DNA of 64,000 nt from Tsukamurella sp. TY48 (lineage in GTDB: Bacteria > Actinomycetota > Actinomycetes > Mycobacteriales > Mycobacteriaceae): positions 2,356,001 to 2,420,000 of the forward strand of contig NZ_BPMV01000001.1 of NCBI RefSeq assembly GCF_019656655.1. Reading direction: 5' to 3'. How positions within the stretch are numbered: the stretch's first letter is position 1; every line of letters starts with the position of its first letter. Below, piece by piece: positions 57,896 to 64,000 of the stretch. A program made the position numbers and the translations under genes. A model generated the notes under the pieces. It was given only the letters and a program-made list of their open reading frames with translations, was not told the DNA's origin and did no database searches.

Positions 57896-58756
57896 TCAGG
57901 GGAGAAGTCCCAGGCTGCGGGCCCGGGTGACCGATTCGAAGCGGGTGCGCGTGCCCAGTTTCTGGCCCGCGCTCCGCAGGTAGGCCTTCACCGTCTCGGC
58001 GCCGATGGACAGCCGCTGCGCGACCTCCGTGTTGGTGCATCCCAGGGCCACCTGGGCGAGTACATCCACTTCGCGCGCCGTGAGTGGGCGCTGCGGCGGC
58101 GCCTCGCTCGGGCTGCGGCCGAGTCCGGAGATGCGGCCGCACGCCGATTCCAACCGGGCGCGCACCGCACCGTCGGCGATCTCCCCGGCGATGGTGCGCA
58201 GTTCCGAGAAGACCTCGCGCAGCAGCTCGCGATCGATGCCGCCGAGGGCGCTGCGCTCGGCGGCCGCCGCCTCGGCGAACCGCACCCGGCGCTCCACCTC
58301 CTCGCGGATCCGCAACTCCTGCGCCAATTCCCGGACGGTGCGCGAGACCGCGCCGAGCACGGTGTCGCCGAGCGTGGACTCGCGCCGGTCGGCGGCGTAG
58401 AAGACCGCGCGCACGGTGTCGTTCACCGTGAGTGGCATCGCGACCATCGAGCGCAGGCCCTCCGCCGCGACCTGCGCGTGGTAGTGCTGGGTGATCCCGG
58501 CGGTGCTGTAGTCGGCGACCGCCGTGGGCCGCCCGGTGCGCAGCACGTGCCCGCCGAGGCCGGCGCCGCGCGCCACCGGCAGGCCGTCGAGCGCCGCCGT
58601 CCGCAGGCCGACGCCGCCGCTGAGCACCACGCGGTCGGTATCGACCAGGCCCACGAAGGACACAGGAAGTTCGGTACGGGTGCGAATGGTGCGCAGGGCC
58701 GACCGCGCCGCGTCGAGGTCGACGACCGGCGCGAGGCCGGTGGGACGGGCGGGCAT
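57896..58756 (-). CDS. GAF-LuxR transcriptional regulator
   Basis: 286 residues. A GAF sensor domain (about 12-150: GAGLGGHVLRTGRPTAVADY, SMVAMPLTV) is joined by a helical linker to a C-terminal LuxR helix-turn-helix (about 222-280: LTAREVDVLAQVALGCTNTEVAQRLSIGAETVKAYLRSAGQKLG). Ligand and targets unknown; it may act on the divergent ABC transporter or the adjacent symporter. Confidence 0.88.
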   Translation of the reverse strand: MPARPTGLAPVVDLDAARSALRTIRTRTELPVSFVGLVDTDRVVLSGGVGLRTAALDGLPVARGAGLGGHVLRTGRPTAVADYSTAGITQHYHAQVAAEGLRSMVAMPLTVNDTVRAVFYAADRRESTLGDTVLGAVSRTVRELAQELRIREEVERRVRFAEAAAAERSALGGIDRELLREVFSELRTIAGEIADGAVRARLESACGRISGLGRSPSEAPPQRPLTAREVDVLAQVALGCTNTEVAQRLSIGAETVKAYLRSAGQKLGTRTRFESVTRARSLGLLP

Positions 58757-58922
58757 GACGGTTCTCCGGGGCTACGACATCAGGTGAATCATCATGACAT
58801 GTCCGACTGTCCCCAGTGACCTGAATCACGTGTCGACGATCCACCTCCTCGGCGTCCGTTTCGCCGATCGAGGTAGCAGCGCGTCCCACCCGGAGGCGGT
58901 CCGCGGTTGCTAGCGTGAATTC

Positions 58923-59861
58923 ATGATCGAAGTCTCGGGACTGACGAAAACGTACGGAGCCGTGCAAGCGGTCAACGACCTGACGTTCGCGGTGCGGCCC
59001 GGCCGGGTGACCGGATTCCTCGGCCCGAACGGGGCGGGGAAGTCGACGACGATGCGCTGCATCCTGGGGCTCGACCGGCCCACGGCCGGCACCGCGACCA
59101 TCGGCGGCCGCGAGTACTCCACCATCGACCGGCCGCTCACTCAGGTGGGCGCCCTGCTCGACGCGAAGTGGGTGCACCCCAATCGCACGGCCCGCAATCA
59201 TCTGCGGTGGCTCGCCGCCGCGAGTGGGCTGCCGTCGAGCCGCGCGGACGAATGCCTGTCCATGGTGGGCCTGTCCGATGTGGCGAACAAGAAGGCGGGC
59301 GGCTTCTCGCTCGGCATGTCGCAGCGGCTCGGGATCGCCGGTGCGCTGCTCGGCGACCCGGAGGTCCTGATGTTCGACGAGCCGGTGAACGGCCTAGACC
59401 CCGAGGGCATCGTCTGGGTGCGAACGTTCATGAAATCGTTGGCCGCACAGGGCCGCACCGTCTTCGTCTCCAGTCACCTGCTGGCCGAGATGGCGCTCAC
59501 CGCTGACGACGTGGTGATCGTGGGACGCGGCCACCTGGTGTGGAACGGCACCATGGCCGACTTCATCGCGCAGAACTCGGAACACTCGGTGCGCGTGCGC
59601 AGTCCGCGCGAGCGCGACCTCGCGCAGGCCCTCACCGCCCGCGGCCTGCAGGTGAGCATCGCCGCCGAGGCGGCGCCCGGAGGAGGTGGCCGGACCGTGA
59701 TCACCGTGCGGGGTGCCACCAGCGACACCGTCGGGGAGATCGCCGCCGCGGAATCCCTTCCGCTCAGTGAGCTCGCGCCGCAACAGAGTTCGCTGGAACA
59801 GGTGTTCATGCAACTCACGGGTGCGGCCGTGGAGTACCGGGGCCTGGGAGGTGCCGCATGA
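58923..59861 (+). CDS. ABC-2 type transporter ATPase
   Basis: 312 residues. Walker A GPNGAGKST (about 37-45), signature FSLGMSQR (about 132), Walker B VLMFDEPVNGLDPEG and a C-terminal accessory region. It is the drug- or peptide-export type that pairs with a separate permease. TAGCGT lies 6 nt before the ATG (possible leaderless). It overlaps the permease gene (ATGA). Confidence 0.92.
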   Translation: MIEVSGLTKTYGAVQAVNDLTFAVRPGRVTGFLGPNGAGKSTTMRCILGLDRPTAGTATIGGREYSTIDRPLTQVGALLDAKWVHPNRTARNHLRWLAAASGLPSSRADECLSMVGLSDVANKKAGGFSLGMSQRLGIAGALLGDPEVLMFDEPVNGLDPEGIVWVRTFMKSLAAQGRTVFVSSHLLAEMALTADDVVIVGRGHLVWNGTMADFIAQNSEHSVRVRSPRERDLAQALTARGLQVSIAAEAAPGGGGRTVITVRGATSDTVGEIAAAESLPLSELAPQQSSLEQVFMQLTGAAVEYRGLGGAA

Positions 59862-60622
59862 TCGTTCGTGCCGTCCGCGCCGAGTGGGTCAAGCTCTCCA
59901 CCGTGCGCGCCACTCGCTGGACCCTCGCATCGTCGATCGCCCTGGGGCTGGTGATCGTGGCGCTCGTGGCCTGGGTGACCCGCAACACCGAGTCCACCTC
60001 GGAGGACGGGATCCTGCTCGCCCTGGCACCCTTCACCGGCCTGGCCGGGATGCCCGGTATCGCGGTGATCTTCTCCGCGGTGGTCGGCATCCTGTCGATC
60101 ACCAGCGAGGTCCGGTTCAACACGATCCGCACCACCTTCCTCGCGGTGCCGAACCGCCCGATCGCCCTGACCGCCAAGACCGCGGTGGTCGCCGTGGTGT
60201 GCGCGCTGGCCTTCCTGGTGGCGGAATGGCTGGCGATGGGGTTGTTCCTGCTGATCGGCGGCGGAGGGCCGGGCTTCTCCGCCACCGGCGCGGGGGCGAG
60301 CGCCTACCTCACCCTGCCGCTGGCCGCGGGCCTCGCCTCGATCCTCGGGGTCGCCGTGGGAACGGCGATCCGCAACGCCGCGGGTGCGATCACCGTGTTG
60401 CTGGCGTACATGCTGGTGGTCGAGAGCGTGATCTCGGCGGTGCCGCAGACCAGGGACGCCGCGCCGTACCTCCCGATGACGAACTTCGAGAATCTGCTCG
60501 GGATCGCCCTGCCGTCGACCACGATGCCGTGGCCCGCGTGGGGTTCGTTGATCTACCTGATCGTGGTGATCGGTGCGCTGTGGGCGGGGGCGGTCGCGCT
60601 GATCGCCCGACGGGACGCCTGA
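59858..60622 (+). CDS. ABC-2 type permease
   Basis: 254 residues, six membrane segments, starting MIVRAVRAEWVKLSTVRATRWTL, the usual N-terminal helix of this permease group, with the SITSEVRFNTIRTTFLAVPNR motif (about 80-100). It works with the overlapping ATPase gene. The transported compound is unknown. Confidence 0.88.
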   Translation: MIVRAVRAEWVKLSTVRATRWTLASSIALGLVIVALVAWVTRNTESTSEDGILLALAPFTGLAGMPGIAVIFSAVVGILSITSEVRFNTIRTTFLAVPNRPIALTAKTAVVAVVCALAFLVAEWLAMGLFLLIGGGGPGFSATGAGASAYLTLPLAAGLASILGVAVGTAIRNAAGAITVLLAYMLVVESVISAVPQTRDAAPYLPMTNFENLLGIALPSTTMPWPAWGSLIYLIVVIGALWAGAVALIARRDA

Positions 60623-60787
60623 GCGGCTCCTGTGACCCGAACCGCCGTACGGCGTTCGGGAACGCGCAGGTCACGTTCTGTATGAGGATCACGTGAACAT
60701 CTGCTCACCCACCTTTCGCCAGATCGTTCGCAGTGCTACATAGGAAGGGTGACCGCGCAGCCGCCAGTCGTCGAGGAGGCGTCGCCC

Positions 60788-61957
60788 ATGCCCACCGGGC
60801 AGGACGGCGGCGCCCGGCGGCGCGCCCCGAGCCGGGCCGCGCGGCTCCGTAAGGCGTGCACGGGGCGGGTGCCCCGGTATCTCGCGGTGGTGCTCGTGGC
60901 CTGGATCGCCGCCGAGGTCGCCTCGCTGTTCGGCGTCCCCGCACCGTCCTTGCTCGCCGCGCTCGCCCTCGGCGCCGCCCTGCGCATCTTCCTGGGCCGG
61001 GAGATCTCGGTCCCCGCCGATGCGAGCCGGTGGACCCAGGCCTTCATCGGAGTGATGCTTGGCAGCTACCTCAACCTCGAGGCCATCCGCATCGTCGGGC
61101 CGGTGATCGCGCCCTTCCTGCTGATCTCCATCCTCACCATCGTGCTGTCCATGTTCACGGCCTGGGCACTGAGCCGGTTCGTGGCGGCACTCGACCAGCG
61201 CACCGCGACCCTCGGACTCATGGTGGGCGGATCGTCCGCCGTGGTCACCCTGTGCGACGAGCTCGGCGCCCGCAAAGACGTGGTGGGCGTAATGCAGTAC
61301 TCGCGCGTGCTGCTGGTGAGCCTCACCGCTCCGTTCGTGATGACCGCGCTCGCCGGAACCGCCGCGACCACCACGGGCCGCCGCGTGACCGACCTGCAGA
61401 TCGTGGGCCGCGGCGACCAGATCGCCGGACTGTCCATCGCCATCGTCTTCGCCATGGCCGGAATGTGGCTGGGGCGCAAGCTGAAGCTCCCCGGCGGCGG
61501 CCTCATCGGGCCGATGCTGGTGGCGGCGGTGATCGGCGGCGCCCAGCTGACACGCGGCTTCGCGCCGCAGGGCGCCTTCAAGGAGCTGCTGCTGATCGTG
61601 GTGGGCCTGGAGGTGGGCCTCATGTTCGACCGCCGCATGCTGCGCCGCCTCGCGCACCTGCTGCCCGCGATCGGTGTGGGCATCGTCTTCCTCTGCGGTG
61701 TGGTGGCCCTGCTGGCCGCGGCGGCCGCCCGGATCACCGGCGTCCCGCTCGCGGACGCCTACCTCGCAACCACCCCCGGCGGCATCAACGCGGTCGTGGC
61801 CAGTGCCGCCGGCAGCGGCGACGCGAACATGGCGCTGATAGCCACGGTGCAGAGCCTGCGATTGATCATCGTGGTGCTGGCGCTCCCGCTGATCGTGGTG
61901 GCGATGAACCGCCTCGCGATGCTCAAGCGTCCGGACGCAGCCGCCACGACGCGTTGA
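60788..61957 (+). CDS. AbrB-family (AidB-regulator type) membrane protein
   Basis: About 389 residues with some ten membrane helices and the duplicated AbrB repeat: GVPAPSLLAALALGAALRI, GVMLGSYL and KLPGGGLIGPMLVAAVIGG, ATTPGGINAVVASA. Members are poorly characterised putative permeases. GAGGAGG lies 8 nt before the ATG at 60788; a GTG at 60749 with a nearby TACATA is an alternative leaderless start. Its last 35 bp overlap the end of a thiD gene on the other strand. Confidence 0.82.
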   Translation: MPTGQDGGARRRAPSRAARLRKACTGRVPRYLAVVLVAWIAAEVASLFGVPAPSLLAALALGAALRIFLGREISVPADASRWTQAFIGVMLGSYLNLEAIRIVGPVIAPFLLISILTIVLSMFTAWALSRFVAALDQRTATLGLMVGGSSAVVTLCDELGARKDVVGVMQYSRVLLVSLTAPFVMTALAGTAATTTGRRVTDLQIVGRGDQIAGLSIAIVFAMAGMWLGRKLKLPGGGLIGPMLVAAVIGGAQLTRGFAPQGAFKELLLIVVGLEVGLMFDRRMLRRLAHLLPAIGVGIVFLCGVVALLAAAAARITGVPLADAYLATTPGGINAVVASAAGSGDANMALIATVQSLRLIIVVLALPLIVVAMNRLAMLKRPDAAATTR

Positions 61958-62765
61958 CGGGGCCGTGCCCCGCCCCGACCGGGTAGGCGGCGGCCAGCGA
62001 CCGGGTGACCCAGTCCTTGCCGAAGGCGATCGCCTCGGGGACCGACCAGCCGTGCGCCAGAGCGCAGACGGTGGCGGCACCCAGGGTGTCGCCCGCGCCG
62101 TGATCATGCCGGGTGTCGATGCGCTGCGCCTCGAACTCCAGGAAGTCGGTGCCGTCGTACAGCAGGTCGGTGCTGGTGACCGCGGTGCGCAGATGCCCGC
62201 CCTTCACCAGTGCCCAGCGGGCTCCCAGATCGTGCAGGGCCCGCGCGGCGTCGCGCTGGGTGGCCTCATCGACCACCTCGATCCCCGTGATCAGCCGCAC
62301 CTCGTCGAGATTCGGAGTGACCACCCAGGCGAGCGGGAACAGCCGCCGCAGCAGGGTGTCGAGCGCCTCCGGGGTGAGCAGAGGATCGCCGTGCTGCGAG
62401 GCGCACACCGGATCGACCAGGAACGGGATGTGCTCCCCGATCCCGACATCCGCCGCGGTATCGGCGATGGCATCGATGATCCCGGCGTTCGCCAGCATCC
62501 CCGTCTTCACACCGCTCACGCCGATGTCGGCGACCACCGCGAGGATCTGCCCCGCCACCGTCTCCGGGGGGATCGCATGGAAACCCGTGACACCCAGGCT
62601 GTTCTGCACGGTGACCGCGGTGACCGCACTGGTGCCGTGCACGCCGGCGAGGGCGAACGTGCGCAGGTCCGACTGGAGACCGGCGGCGCCGCCCGAATCG
62701 GAACCGGCGATGGTCATCACCCGCACCGGCGTCTCGCCGAATCCGGGCAGGGGCAGGTGCTGCAT
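61923..62765 (-). CDS. thiD: Hydroxymethylpyrimidine (phosphate) kinase, second copy
   Basis: 280 residues, ribokinase-like fold. MTIAGSDSGGAAGLQSD (about 16-32), VVTPNLDEVRLITG and RHDHGAGDTLGAATVCAL (catalytic Asp in GAGDT) are the ThiD motifs. It phosphorylates HMP and HMP-P in thiamine synthesis. Only 10 bp separate it from the other thiD, and they share a 41-bp identical stretch, so the pair arose by tandem duplication. ATG 62765. Confidence 0.93.
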   Translation of the reverse strand: MQHLPLPGFGETPVRVMTIAGSDSGGAAGLQSDLRTFALAGVHGTSAVTAVTVQNSLGVTGFHAIPPETVAGQILAVVADIGVSGVKTGMLANAGIIDAIADTAADVGIGEHIPFLVDPVCASQHGDPLLTPEALDTLLRRLFPLAWVVTPNLDEVRLITGIEVVDEATQRDAARALHDLGARWALVKGGHLRTAVTSTDLLYDGTDFLEFEAQRIDTRHDHGAGDTLGAATVCALAHGWSVPEAIAFGKDWVTRSLAAAYPVGAGHGPVNASWRLRPDA

Positions 62766-62775
62766 GCCTGCCAGG

Positions 62776-64000
<1,225 letters not shown>

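Noticed and set aside
58757-58922. TGAATCA repeats between the LuxR gene and the ABC transporter as an operator
   Set aside because: The repeats are short and irregular (TGAATCA twice, partly in inverse surroundings); too weak to call.

Overview
The window is a high-GC, gene-dense stretch of chromosome from a mycolic-acid-containing actinobacterium (order Mycobacteriales; Tsukamurella is my best guess from the gene mix, Gordonia or a relative is possible). The evidence is a complete Mce operon beside a KstR-type regulator, an F420-dependent glucose-6-phosphate dehydrogenase, the PknG-GlnH-GlnX signalling set, and gene order that follows Mycobacterium tuberculosis Rv0407-Rv0423 over the right-hand third. 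I saw no rRNA, tRNA, CRISPR array, insertion sequence or phage gene. Many genes overlap start-to-stop (ATGA, GTGA or TGATG), and many others have a -10-like hexamer 6-7 nt before the start codon, as expected for leaderless mRNAs.

Layout. 1-9225: yrbE4AB-mce4ABCDEF-fadE lipid (probably sterol) importer operon with a KstR-like regulator and two KstR-box-like sites. 9265-18110: rmlB, an ECF42-type sigma factor with its DGPF protein, a hydrolase / saccharopine-dehydrogenase-like / PaaX-like operon, a thioesterase, an M1 peptidase and a membrane protein. 18161-26584: the most unusual region, read almost wholly leftwards: SigC-like ECF sigma factor, Fec-type metallophore importer (binding protein, permease, ATPase), cytochrome P450, isocyanide synthase (PvcA/DIT1 family), second P450, TetR, GNAT. 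A divergent small protein combines a zf-HC2 motif with four perfect CxCxxx repeats. Matching ECF promoter motifs (GGGAAC-N17-CGAC) precede both the cysteine-rich gene and the P450/isocyanide-synthase pair. I read this as a candidate SigC-controlled isonitrile metallophore (probably copper 'chalkophore') system.

26599-37850: a large Pls/PosA-type peptide synthetase, an esterase, a TIMP-like secreted protein behind a leaderless micro-ORF, an ankyrin lipoprotein, a deaminase, a leaderless MerR regulator, a VOC protein, an ABC exporter behind a SoxR-box-like promoter, and a short SpoIID/LytB protein. 37946-53594: fgd, pta, ackA, a membrane adenylate cyclase, a second Fec-type (siderophore) importer with an IdeR/DtxR-like box, a lipoprotein, then pknG-glnH-glnX and mutT3. 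53581-64000: thiamine genes (thiE; TPP riboswitch-thiO-thiS-thiG; tandem thiD; start of thiC), interrupted by a metabolite:H+ symporter, a GAF-LuxR regulator, a two-gene ABC transporter and an AbrB-family membrane protein.
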